The notes beneath the pieces were generated by a model, which saw nothing but the letters and a program-made list of their open reading frames with translations, was not told the DNA's origin and did no database searches. DNA of 64,000 bases, taken from positions 1,664,907 through 1,728,906 of the forward strand of contig NZ_JAAAGB010000001.1 of the NCBI RefSeq assembly GCF_010586825.1, in the 5' to 3' direction. The stretch is from Draconibacterium mangrovi. GTDB lineage: Bacteria > Bacteroidota > Bacteroidia > Bacteroidales > Prolixibacteraceae. This document shows, in pieces, positions 36,643 through 44,446 of the stretch (its first letter is position 1; every line of letters starts with the position of its first letter). The translations under genes and the position numbers were made by a program.

Positions 36643-37103
36643 TGTCTGAATCAGGATGTGCAGGATTTAAGGATAAACACGATTTGAAAAAGAGATGATA
36701 GATGATGATTTGACATACAAAATTATTGGTTGCGCAATGAAGGTGCACAACACTCTGGGGAATGGATTCCAAGAGGTAATTTATCAAAGATGCCTCGCCA
36801 TTGAATTAGACAATGCAGGAATCGCGTATCAGCGTGAACAAGAAATGCCCATTTATTACGAAGGGTACGAAGTTGGTAAGCGTAGAGCAGATTTTATAAT
36901 TGAAGAGAAAGTTATGGTTGAATTAAAAGCAATAATTAGTCTTGAGGATGTGCATCTCGCTCAAGGTTTAAATTACTTAACAGCATACGATTTAGAAACT
37001 GGTTTGCTCATGAATTTTGGTTCTACCAGCTTGCAAACCAAACGACTGTATAAAAAACATTAATCCTGAAAATCTTTAAATCCTGATTATCAGGATTCAG
37101 ACA
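36643..37103 (+). mobile_element. Mini-element with 32-bp inverted ends carrying a GxxExxY gene
   Basis: Left end 36643-36674 and right end 37072-37103 are inverted copies, matching at 26 of 32 positions including TGTCTGAATC at the tip and GGATTTAA inside. The left end begins on the first base after the P11 stop codon. The only gene inside is the GxxExxY protein; there is no transposase. I see no target-site duplication of convincing length. Mobility is inferred from structure. Confidence 0.6.
36695..37063 (+). CDS. GxxExxY family protein
   Basis: 122 aa. The naming motif appears as GNGFQEVIYQ (about residues 21-30), with KVHNTLG before it and a nuclease-like core afterwards: RADFIIEEKVMVELKA (D, E and K spacing as in PD-(D/E)xK folds), then LAQGLNYLTAYDLETGLLMNFG. 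The family is common in Bacteroidota; function is unknown, and a nuclease-like fold is an inference from the motif. It is enclosed by the inverted repeats described at 36643-37103, which suggests it entered the array as a unit. Confidence 0.88.
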   Translation: MIDDDLTYKIIGCAMKVHNTLGNGFQEVIYQRCLAIELDNAGIAYQREQEMPIYYEGYEVGKRRADFIIEEKVMVELKAIISLEDVHLAQGLNYLTAYDLETGLLMNFGSTSLQTKRLYKKH

Positions 37104-37120
37104 ATTAATAAGCAATTTTT

Positions 37121-37789
37121 ATGATACAACTAAAAAACATCGACAAATACTACGACGCAAAGTTTCAGCGAACTTTTGTATTAAAAGGAGTAAACCTTGA
37201 TATTAATCAAGGTGAATTTGTTTCAATAATGGGGCCCAGTGGCGCCGGTAAATCAACCTTACTGAATATTGTTGGTTTTCTGGACGAACCCAACAAAGGC
37301 GAATATTTGTTCCTCGATCAGCCGGCCAACCAGTTAAAAGAAAAACAAAAGGTGCAGTACCATCGTAGTCACATTGGTTTTATTTTCCAGGCTTTTCACC
37401 TGATTGAGGAAATGAATGTGTATGAAAACATCGAAACACCGTTGGTGTATCGCGGGGTGAAAGGCAAAGAACGCAAAGCTATGGTTGCCGAAATGCTCGA
37501 CCGCTTTAACATTGTGGCCAAAAAGGATCTGTTCCCAAGTCAGTTGTCGGGTGGTCAGCAACAACTGGTAGCTATTGCACGAGCCATTGTGGGTAGCCCG
37601 AAACTTTTACTGGCCGACGAGCCAACCGGAAACCTGCACAGCGAGCAGGGACAAATGATTATGGAACTTCTGAAAAAACTGAACGATGAGGGAATGACCA
37701 TTATCCAGGTGACGCACTCGGAAGAAAATGCAAAATACGGAAACCGTATTGTCCGTTTAAAAGATGGTTATTTGAAAGAAGACGAATAG
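37121..37789 (+). CDS. ABC transporter ATPase, MacB/LolD type with altered D-loop (ATPase 2)
   Basis: 222 aa. Walker A GPSGAGKST, Q-loop FIFQAFHL, signature LSGGQQQ at 142-148, Walker B LLADE with E167, switch His in VTHSEE near 200. Two positions differ from ATPase 1 and the family norm: residue 149 is Leu where Arg is usual (QQQL for QQQR), and the D-loop reads GNLHS, with His173 for the conserved Asp. The catalytic Glu and Walker motifs are intact, so it may still hydrolyse ATP, perhaps slowly or as an asymmetric partner. It lies between P11 and P12. Confidence 0.93.
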   Translation: MIQLKNIDKYYDAKFQRTFVLKGVNLDINQGEFVSIMGPSGAGKSTLLNIVGFLDEPNKGEYLFLDQPANQLKEKQKVQYHRSHIGFIFQAFHLIEEMNVYENIETPLVYRGVKGKERKAMVAEMLDRFNIVAKKDLFPSQLSGGQQQLVAIARAIVGSPKLLLADEPTGNLHSEQGQMIMELLKKLNDEGMTIIQVTHSEENAKYGNRIVRLKDGYLKEDE

Positions 37790-37809
37790 CAAAGCAAATT
37801 TCACAAAAA

Positions 37810-37892
37810 TGACATTTAGAACGCAGCGGGAAATCTGTAGCTGCATAGCAGATAAGTAACAGATTTCTCGTTCATGCTTCACTCGAAATGAC
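37810..37892. repeat. Palindromic intergenic repeat before P12 (family E)
   Basis: GAAATCTGT (37830-37838) and ACAGATTTC (37859-37867) are perfect 9-nt inverted arms around a 20-nt loop, and ATGACA occurs near both outer ends. It fills most of the 120-nt gap between ATPase 2 and P12. Only one copy is visible in this window. Confidence 0.5.
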
Positions 37893-37909
37893 AGCTTAAT
37901 AAAGGATAA

Positions 37910-40318
37910 ATGGTACTGAAAGTTGTATTAAGAAACCTGCAAAAGCATCCGTTTTTAAACCTGGTAAAAGTAATCGGACTTGGTCTGGCCTTAACCGGGA
38001 TAATATTTATCGCACTGTTTCTGAAAAATGAGTTGACTTACGATTCGTTTCATCAGAAATCAGCTCAGATCTACCGCTATACAACCACGGATCCTGATTT
38101 TTTTAGTGGGAAACATTTTGCCCGCATCATCAATCCCGGGTACATTCACGAAATGAGTGATGCGCTTCCGGAGGTGGAGGAATTCGTCCGTTTACGTCCG
38201 GTGCGTGGTGGTTTAATGAAATACGATCAGCGGTACTACAAAGTGGCGCAGGCTTTTGAGTGCGACAGCACTTTTTTTAATGTTTTTGATGCAAAAATGT
38301 TGATTGGCAATAAACAATCGGTGCTTGAAAATCCGGCATCGATGGTGGTCACCCAAAGTTTTGCCCAAAAAGTATTTGGAGAAAAGAACCCGGTGGGAGA
38401 GGTGCTTACTTTACCGGCCGGGCAATATTACGGCGAGGATCAGGATTTTACCATTGCAGGAGTAATGGCAGATTTTCCGGCAAACAGTCACTTTCATCCC
38501 GATTTTGTGGCCACACCACTCACTGATCAGTTTACCTACGGCTGGGCCTGGACCTACCTGGTTTTAAACGAAAATACTACGCTTGAAAAGGTTAGGGCAG
38601 GAATATCCGATTACCTGAAAAACAATAACGAGACCAATCCGGAGGAAATGGATACCGAAGTGCATTTACAAAAGATTTCCGATATTCATTTAAACTCGCA
38701 TAAACTCCGCGAGATCGAAGAAAACAGTAACATCAGAAACGTTTATGTGCTGGCCATTGCCGCTTTTATTTTGCTGCTAATTTCAATTAGTAATTACGCC
38801 AACCTGAATATTGGGATGAGCGGTTTCAGTGCAAAATACCTGTTTATAAACAAGCTGTTGGGCTCCTCAAAAAGTGCGGTGGTTAAGTATTTCTTTTTCG
38901 AGGGGATTTGTATTCTTGCGGCCGCCTTGTTTTTTACCGTTTTACTGTCGGTGCCGGTCAATGCCGGAATCATTCGTTTTTATCAACTGAATTTGCTGGC
39001 CGGGAATTCTACCACAATCATTTTGTTGGTTTTGGCATTTAGTTTATTAACGCTGGTATTTGGAATGCTTCCGGTTCTGAAATCGGTTTTCTCTTCTATT
39101 CGCCTGGGCGGAAACAGAGGATCTGCTGTGGCGGTTCACCGAAATGGTGTCAGCCGTGTTCTGATTGTCTTTCAATATGCTTTTTCCATTGCTTTAATCA
39201 TTACCGTAATTGTTATTTCGCGGCAAACGAACTACGCGCTAAAAAACAGTATGGGCGTTCAGCAAGACAATGTGATTTGTTTTGAATCGGTACACGCCAG
39301 CATTCAGCAAAAGTTTGGCGTGCTTAAAGAGGAATTGCTGCAATACAATAGTATCGAGTCGGTTTCTGCCATGATGGAACCTCCGGGTGGCGAAGCAAAC
39401 GATATGTTTCCGTTTGAAATGGAAGGTTACGAATCGGAAGATCCCGGGCAGAATTCTGATGGCATTGGTGTTTTCCCCTGCGATTATTCGTTTGCATCGA
39501 TATTCAACCTGCAGTTTTTGGCCGGCACCAATTTTTCGGAAAACAACAAAGACAATGAAGGTTCGGGTGAATACATTATCAATAAAGCGGCGATGGGACG
39601 TCTGCATTATTCGAATCCGGAGGAGATTGTTGGCAAAGAATTCAAACTTATTTTTTCATCTCCGGGATCGGGAATTACCATCCCTAAAGGTAAAATTATC
39701 GGTGTGGTTGAAGACTTTCATTTGTCGAGTTTACGAAAACAGGTAGAGCCGCTGGTACTTTTTAAACGCGATAAATTATGGCTTTTAAACTTTGTGGTGT
39801 CGTTTAAACCCGGAATGAAAGATGAAGCGCTTGCCGATATGGGAAAGGTGTGGAATGATCTGTTTCCCGAATATCCGTTTCAGTACGAGCACGTTAATGC
39901 CATGTATAAACGCGTGTACAAAGCCGAGTTGCTACAGGCTCGCTTGTTATCGGTTTTTACGCTTATTGCCTTGTTTATTTGCTCCATGGGCTTGTTTGGC
40001 CTGGCACTGATTATTACACAAAACCGTACCAAAGAAATTGGTGTGCGAAAAGTAAATGGCGCGCGCGTTTCCGAAATTCTGACACTGCTTAATAAAGATT
40101 ACATTAAATGGGTGGCGCTGGCCTTTGTTATTGCCTGTCCGGCGGCATGGTTTGCCATGGATAAATGGTTGGAGAATTTTGCCTATAAAACCACATTGAG
40201 TTGGTGGATTTTTGTGGTGGCCGGAGTTCTGGCATTAGCGGTTGCCTTGTTTACGGTAAGTTTTCAATCGTATCGCGCAGCCAGTCGAAATCCTGTTGAG
40301 GCGCTCAGGTATGAGTGA
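37910..40318 (+). CDS. FtsX/MacB-type ABC permease P12
   Basis: 802 aa. TM1 about 18-38 (VIGLGLALTGIIFIALFL), FDSFHQKSAQIYRY-type motif, FtsX block 1 with a strongly altered coupling segment (SAKYLFINKLLGSS), TM5 about 425-445, second periplasmic domain, FtsX block 2. The shared module spans 40031-40318 but has drifted (ARVSEILTLLNKDYIKW, AMDKW, FVVAGVLALAVALFTVSFQSY) and uses other codons (TGG-TTG-GAG where P2-P8 have TGG-CTC-GAA). It is the last permease of the array; the stop overlaps repeat family B, and an AraC gene is convergent. Confidence 0.93.
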   Translation: MVLKVVLRNLQKHPFLNLVKVIGLGLALTGIIFIALFLKNELTYDSFHQKSAQIYRYTTTDPDFFSGKHFARIINPGYIHEMSDALPEVEEFVRLRPVRGGLMKYDQRYYKVAQAFECDSTFFNVFDAKMLIGNKQSVLENPASMVVTQSFAQKVFGEKNPVGEVLTLPAGQYYGEDQDFTIAGVMADFPANSHFHPDFVATPLTDQFTYGWAWTYLVLNENTTLEKVRAGISDYLKNNNETNPEEMDTEVHLQKISDIHLNSHKLREIEENSNIRNVYVLAIAAFILLLISISNYANLNIGMSGFSAKYLFINKLLGSSKSAVVKYFFFEGICILAAALFFTVLLSVPVNAGIIRFYQLNLLAGNSTTIILLVLAFSLLTLVFGMLPVLKSVFSSIRLGGNRGSAVAVHRNGVSRVLIVFQYAFSIALIITVIVISRQTNYALKNSMGVQQDNVICFESVHASIQQKFGVLKEELLQYNSIESVSAMMEPPGGEANDMFPFEMEGYESEDPGQNSDGIGVFPCDYSFASIFNLQFLAGTNFSENNKDNEGSGEYIINKAAMGRLHYSNPEEIVGKEFKLIFSSPGSGITIPKGKIIGVVEDFHLSSLRKQVEPLVLFKRDKLWLLNFVVSFKPGMKDEALADMGKVWNDLFPEYPFQYEHVNAMYKRVYKAELLQARLLSVFTLIALFICSMGLFGLALIITQNRTKEIGVRKVNGARVSEILTLLNKDYIKWVALAFVIACPAAWFAMDKWLENFAYKTTLSWWIFVVAGVLALAVALFTVSFQSYRAASRNPVEALRYE

Positions 40319-40380
40319 CGAAATCCCGGCAGAATCGTCGGGGTCGAAGCCTTACGATATGAGTGACGTAATCCCGGTCT
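40317..40380 (+). repeat. Dispersed repeat family B, tandem copy overlapping the P12 stop
   Basis: A full unit at 40317-40349 (GACGAAATCCCG-N9-TCGGGGTCGAAG) is followed by a second GATATGAGTGACGTAATCCC at 40356-40375. The segment joining permease end and repeat is thus partly duplicated. It lies between convergent genes and may also stop transcription. Confidence 0.7.
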
Positions 40381-40383
40381 GAT

Positions 40384-41544
40384 TTAAGTCATTTTTGAAG
40401 AATTTTTTTCGCGGTATTTCCCCGGAGTTAATCCTTCAATTTCTTTAAACACCCGCGAAAATGAAGCAACGGAACCAAAGCCGGCTTGCTGGGCAATATA
40501 CTCCATCGTAAACTTGTTGTTTTCGCGTGAAAGTAATAGCTGTTTGGCCTCTGCAACACGGTATTTGTTTACAAACTCGTTAAAATTCATTTCAAATTCG
40601 TCGTTTATCAATTTCGAAATGTAGGTGCGGTTGGTAAGCAGCGATTCGCAAACCGTGCTTATCCTCAGGTCGTTAACCTGGTAGATTTTGTCGTGTTCGA
40701 ATAGTTTTAAAAGGCGTGTTTTTAAATCATCTTCAGGGGGTTCCGGAATCTCCTCATCTGCATTGTTTTCCTCTTGTTCGTATAACATTTCAAAGATTTC
40801 GCGCTGCATATTTCCTTTGTAACCGATGAGAAAAAATATTGTGGTGAAAAAAACTGAAGGAATAAGAAGCGAAAGGTTATGATGTATAAAATAACTCCTT
40901 CCTAAAAGCGCAAAAGCTATAGCTGCAACCGATACGGCAAAAGCAAGGATACTCAGGTTACGTACCCAGTTCATTTTTTTGCCTTCGGTATTCGAGAAAT
41001 AGTGGTTAATGGTTTTATTATGTTGGTTGGAGAGTCGAATTACCAGCATCAGATAAGCTATTGTTTGAAGAATAAAAACAATTCGGCTGAGCAGAAAGAT
41101 GTATCCTTTTATTCCGGGTAAAGTGTTAAAATTTATTGCTTTCAGGTTTGTTTCGATGAGAACTTCCTTTACATAGTATATACGTTGTTCGGGCGAAAGT
41201 ATAAAGGTTATTACCAGCGAAACTACTCCAAAAAGAACCCCGGGTATAAAATGATATAAATGACGGGGTGTTTTAAAGCTATGGGTTGTTAGTTTTAAAA
41301 TATAAGTGTAAAAAAGAGGGTAGAGCGACAGTCCGGTGTATAAATAAATACTTTCGAAAAAGGCATAAAGGTGATACAATCTCGAAAAAAATATGGCATG
41401 AGAGATATATAAAAAGCATGCAATAATTAAAAACAGGCCAAGTGTCCACCGTGGGGCATTGTCCGATTTTTTTTGAACTAAAAATATTATGCCCCAAAAT
41501 AAGGTAACGTAAACGGGAGACAATAGAGCAATAGTTTGAATCAT
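40384..41544 (-). CDS. AraC-family transcriptional regulator with N-terminal membrane domain
   Basis: 386 aa. The first about 240 residues hold six or seven hydrophobic segments (LLSPVYVTLFWGIIFLV, LFLIIACFLYISHAIFF and others), then an acidic linker (EENNADEEIPEPPEDD), then an AraC-type double helix-turn-helix (about 280-380) ending with YIAQQAGFGSVASFSRVFKE and GLTPGKYREK, the usual second-HTH signature. Membrane-anchored AraC regulators of this form are frequent in Bacteroidota. It is upstream of neither cluster: convergent with P12 and downstream of the sulfatase genes on the same strand. The target is not evident. Confidence 0.9.
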   Translation of the reverse strand: MIQTIALLSPVYVTLFWGIIFLVQKKSDNAPRWTLGLFLIIACFLYISHAIFFSRLYHLYAFFESIYLYTGLSLYPLFYTYILKLTTHSFKTPRHLYHFIPGVLFGVVSLVITFILSPEQRIYYVKEVLIETNLKAINFNTLPGIKGYIFLLSRIVFILQTIAYLMLVIRLSNQHNKTINHYFSNTEGKKMNWVRNLSILAFAVSVAAIAFALLGRSYFIHHNLSLLIPSVFFTTIFFLIGYKGNMQREIFEMLYEQEENNADEEIPEPPEDDLKTRLLKLFEHDKIYQVNDLRISTVCESLLTNRTYISKLINDEFEMNFNEFVNKYRVAEAKQLLLSRENNKFTMEYIAQQAGFGSVASFSRVFKEIEGLTPGKYREKNSSKMT

Positions 41545-41768
41545 TTGCGAATTAAGTTGTGCTATAAAAGTACAAATTATTGGTATAGGTATATGCTTTT
41601 TACAATATGGAGCTTAATTTTTACGATTTGAAGCTGCGTTTATCGAATGTCGAACGATCTTTGCAAAACGATAGGAGAAGGACATACTAACCAATACAAA
41701 ATATTTGGCGGTTCTTCGGTAGTGTTGCCGTAAACTGCCTACCCTCCTCTTAGATTAAACATAAATGA

Positions 41769-41800
41769 AAAAAGGTGGTTTGTTAACAAACCACCTTTTT
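41769..41800 (-). terminator. Rho-independent terminator of the glycan-enzyme cluster
   Basis: Perfect inverted repeat: AAAAAGGTGGTTTG, TTAA loop, CAAACCACCTTTTT, followed on the minus strand by a T-rich tract. It is 22 nt after the stop codon of the TIM-barrel gene and separates it from the AraC gene. Confidence 0.9.
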
Positions 41801-41822
41801 CAATTATCTACTTTTTTAACTC

Positions 41823-42752
41823 TTAAACTTCAAAAGAATCAGCTTTCCGGTAGGCTTCAATAAATGCTATTTCGCCTTCTTTTCCGGAAATACTTTTACC
41901 ATGCTCGGCGCAAATTGTACCATTGTAGCCTTTGTCGTGCATATGTTTGAAGATATTGACAAAGTTAATTTCACCGGTTCCGGGTTCTTTACGTCCGGGG
42001 TTGTCGCCACAATGAAATGCACCAATATAATCCCAGCAAATATCCATGTTCATAATGAGGTTCCCCTCGGTAATTTGCTGATGGTACAGGTCGTCGACAA
42101 TTTTACAGCTTGGATGATTAACGGCTACGCATATCATTTTAGCCTGAGCCATTTTTGTGAGGAATAATTTTGGATGGTCAACCTGGTGGTTAAGTGGTTC
42201 CATAACCATCTCCAGTCCGGTTGTTCCGGCAACATCACAACAAGCGCGCATATTATTGATTACATTAATGGTTTGATAATCCCAATCCATTTTTTCGTCG
42301 TAAATACCGAATGTTATCAGTCCTGTTGTTGCACCTGTTCTTTTTTGTACATCAAGTGCTTCTTTTGTTTTATCTACCAGCATTTTAGTTACTTCAGGAT
42401 CGTCGGTAACCGCGTATTTTGCACCATGGTCGGCATAAACGATAAACGGGCCGATATCGAGACCAAGCCGTGCTGCTTCGTTACCAATTTTTTCCTGCAT
42501 TTCGGCTGGTTTCCACATCAGGCCATTGTCAAAAAATGCAGTAAAACCCTGGTCGGCAATAAATTTCAGGTTCTCAATCGGGTCTTGTCCAACATGCTCG
42601 CGGAAGGTTCCAAGCCCGGGAGCATATTTCAACTTAAATTTAGCGGAATTTGACACTTTTGAATCTGGCGTTGCTGCACTTGCAATTCCGGAAATACCGC
42701 TAAATGCCAGGCTGCCCGCTACTGTGTTTCGAATAAAATTTCTTCTTTCCAT
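41823..42752 (-). CDS. Exported TIM-barrel sugar isomerase/epimerase (hydroxypyruvate isomerase-like)
   Basis: 309 aa. Twin-arginine-type signal ERRNFIRNTVAGSLAFSGIS and an Ala-rich cleavage region near residue 28. The rest fits the AP-endonuclease-2/xylose-isomerase-like barrel: LEMVMEPLNH (metal-binding Glu), KIVDDLYHQQ, NMDICWDYIGAFHCGDNPGRKEPGTG and ICAEHGKS at the end match hydroxypyruvate-isomerase-like proteins. It probably isomerises or epimerises a sugar derivative released by the enzymes encoded just upstream. The exact reaction is not determined by sequence. Confidence 0.85.
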   Translation of the reverse strand: MERRNFIRNTVAGSLAFSGISGIASAATPDSKVSNSAKFKLKYAPGLGTFREHVGQDPIENLKFIADQGFTAFFDNGLMWKPAEMQEKIGNEAARLGLDIGPFIVYADHGAKYAVTDDPEVTKMLVDKTKEALDVQKRTGATTGLITFGIYDEKMDWDYQTINVINNMRACCDVAGTTGLEMVMEPLNHQVDHPKLFLTKMAQAKMICVAVNHPSCKIVDDLYHQQITEGNLIMNMDICWDYIGAFHCGDNPGRKEPGTGEINFVNIFKHMHDKGYNGTICAEHGKSISGKEGEIAFIEAYRKADSFEV

Positions 42753-42861
42753 TGGTTATGTGGTTTAAATTATGTGCTGTTTTGTCTGTTGTTTATAAGA
42801 CATTAAAAGAATGTACTGTTTTATTAAGACGTAAAAGATATAAAATATGACTATATTTTGC

Positions 42862-44436
42862 TTAGTCAATCGTGATTTTACTTCCCCACCAGTTATTACC
42901 CGGATCGAAATCCTCTGAGAGCATCCAAAGCCGTTCTTTTTCAAGCGCCGGCCATCTTTTGTTGATGACATTTTGAAGATGTGCTTTTTCGCGCTCTGCT
43001 GTCCACGTTGGATCTTGTGTTGGGTAACGAGCTCCCATTTCTTCCAGCATTGCAAAAAGTTGTTGGCTCAATTGTTCCACTTTCTCCGGATTTTCAGCTG
43101 CCAGGTCATTTGTTTCGCTTAAATCGTTTTTCAAATTATATAAAGCTTCCCGACCGTCTTCGTAATAATGAATAAGCTTCCAATCGCCTAAACGGATAAT
43201 TGATGATGGTTCGCCACCCTGGTTACCGTAATGCGGGTAATGCCAGATCAAGGGGCGTTCGGCAAGCGACTCGCCTTTTAAAAGCGGAACAAGACTTACC
43301 CCGTCATTGTGTTCTTCCGGTTTTAAATCGGCACCGCAAAGTTCCAGAATTGTTGGGTAGAAATCGGTTCCGGTAACAGGAGTGTTGCATGTTTGCCCGT
43401 TCCCCAATTCCGGAACTTTTATAAAGAATGGTTCGCGAATTCCTCCTTCGTATTGATATCCTTTTCCGCCACGCAATGGTTTATTCGAGGTGGCAAAAGC
43501 ATCGCCGGCCTCCACTCCGCCATTATCGCCGGTAAAGCAGATAATGGTATTTTCTGCCAGGCCTAATTCGTCCAGGGCATCAAGAATGTATCCAACTGCG
43601 TCGTCGGTGCTTTCCACCAGCCCGGCATAAATGGGGTTATCCTGATGTTGGCGGATGGGCAGAAAATGACCCATTTCAAATCCGGTTTCGGCAATTCCCA
43701 TTGCTTCGGCTTTATCGCGGTATTTGGCCCATTTTTCCTGTGTGGTTTGAATGGGGCCGTGTACCGCATAAAACGACAGGTAAGCGAAAAAAGCAGAGTC
43801 TTTATGGTTTTGAATAAAGTTAACCGTTTCTTTTGCCAGGCGCATGGTAAGGTTTTCGCCATCGGGGCCACTGGGCAGATTTGGGTTTTCCCATGGAGCG
43901 TAATAACCGCCCTTCGGACTACCAACATCCCAACCGCCTTTGTTGATGTCAAAACCATGATCTTCGGGCCACGATCCTTTTTCGCCCAAATGCCATTTCC
44001 CGGCAAAAAAAGTTTTATAACCAGCCTCTTTCATAGCTTCGGGCAATGTGGTGTAGCTGTGCTCAAGATGATGAACATACTCCGGAGGAAGCAGTTTTGT
44101 GGCCCGGCCTGTATTGCTCCAATCTTCGCCTGTTTTTGCTCCAATCCAGTCGGTAATACCATGTCGGGCGGGGAATTTTCCGCTTAAGATGCTGGCTCGC
44201 GACGGGCTGCATACCTGACAAGCTGCATAGCCGTCGGTAAACAGCATTCCTTCGTTGGCAATACGGTCGATGTTAGGTGTTTCGTAGTATTTGCTGCCCA
44301 TTACGCTGCAATCGGTGTAGCCATAATCGTCAACCAGAATAAAAAGAACATTGGGTTTTGAAACCTCTTGTTTTTTGGGCTCACACGATAACAATGTAAT
44401 CGTAATTAGAAGCAGAAATGTGATTTTGTTGCTCAT
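42862..44436 (-). CDS. Sulfatase, lipoprotein (formylglycine type), sulfatase 1
   Basis: 524 aa from ATG 44436; an ATG at 44457 would add seven residues and overlap the preceding gene by 11 nt, but the shorter form gives a tidy lipoprotein signal (SNKITFLLLITITLLSC). Metal site VDDYGYTD, formylglycine motif C76-S-P-S-R, GKWHLG, FTGDNGG and an R-N-rich tail fit the type I sulfatase family. A maturation enzyme converts the Cys to formylglycine; none is present in this window. It is likely to remove sulfate from a polysaccharide fragment in the periplasm or at the surface. Confidence 0.92.
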   Translation of the reverse strand: MSNKITFLLLITITLLSCEPKKQEVSKPNVLFILVDDYGYTDCSVMGSKYYETPNIDRIANEGMLFTDGYAACQVCSPSRASILSGKFPARHGITDWIGAKTGEDWSNTGRATKLLPPEYVHHLEHSYTTLPEAMKEAGYKTFFAGKWHLGEKGSWPEDHGFDINKGGWDVGSPKGGYYAPWENPNLPSGPDGENLTMRLAKETVNFIQNHKDSAFFAYLSFYAVHGPIQTTQEKWAKYRDKAEAMGIAETGFEMGHFLPIRQHQDNPIYAGLVESTDDAVGYILDALDELGLAENTIICFTGDNGGVEAGDAFATSNKPLRGGKGYQYEGGIREPFFIKVPELGNGQTCNTPVTGTDFYPTILELCGADLKPEEHNDGVSLVPLLKGESLAERPLIWHYPHYGNQGGEPSSIIRLGDWKLIHYYEDGREALYNLKNDLSETNDLAAENPEKVEQLSQQLFAMLEEMGARYPTQDPTWTAEREKAHLQNVINKRWPALEKERLWMLSEDFDPGNNWWGSKITID

Positions 44437-44446
44437 AATGTTCCGT

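Noticed and set aside
4803..40318. Diversity-generating retroelement as the source of the variable permeases
   Set aside because: No reverse transcriptase or template/variable repeat pair with adenine-biased changes is present; the constant part is the 3' end and differences there are mostly synonymous.
43645..44187. 180-codon open frame on the plus strand opposite sulfatase 1
   Set aside because: It lies fully inside a well-supported sulfatase gene on the other strand, has no family features and no plausible start region; similar shadows occur opposite the GH2 gene and P9.
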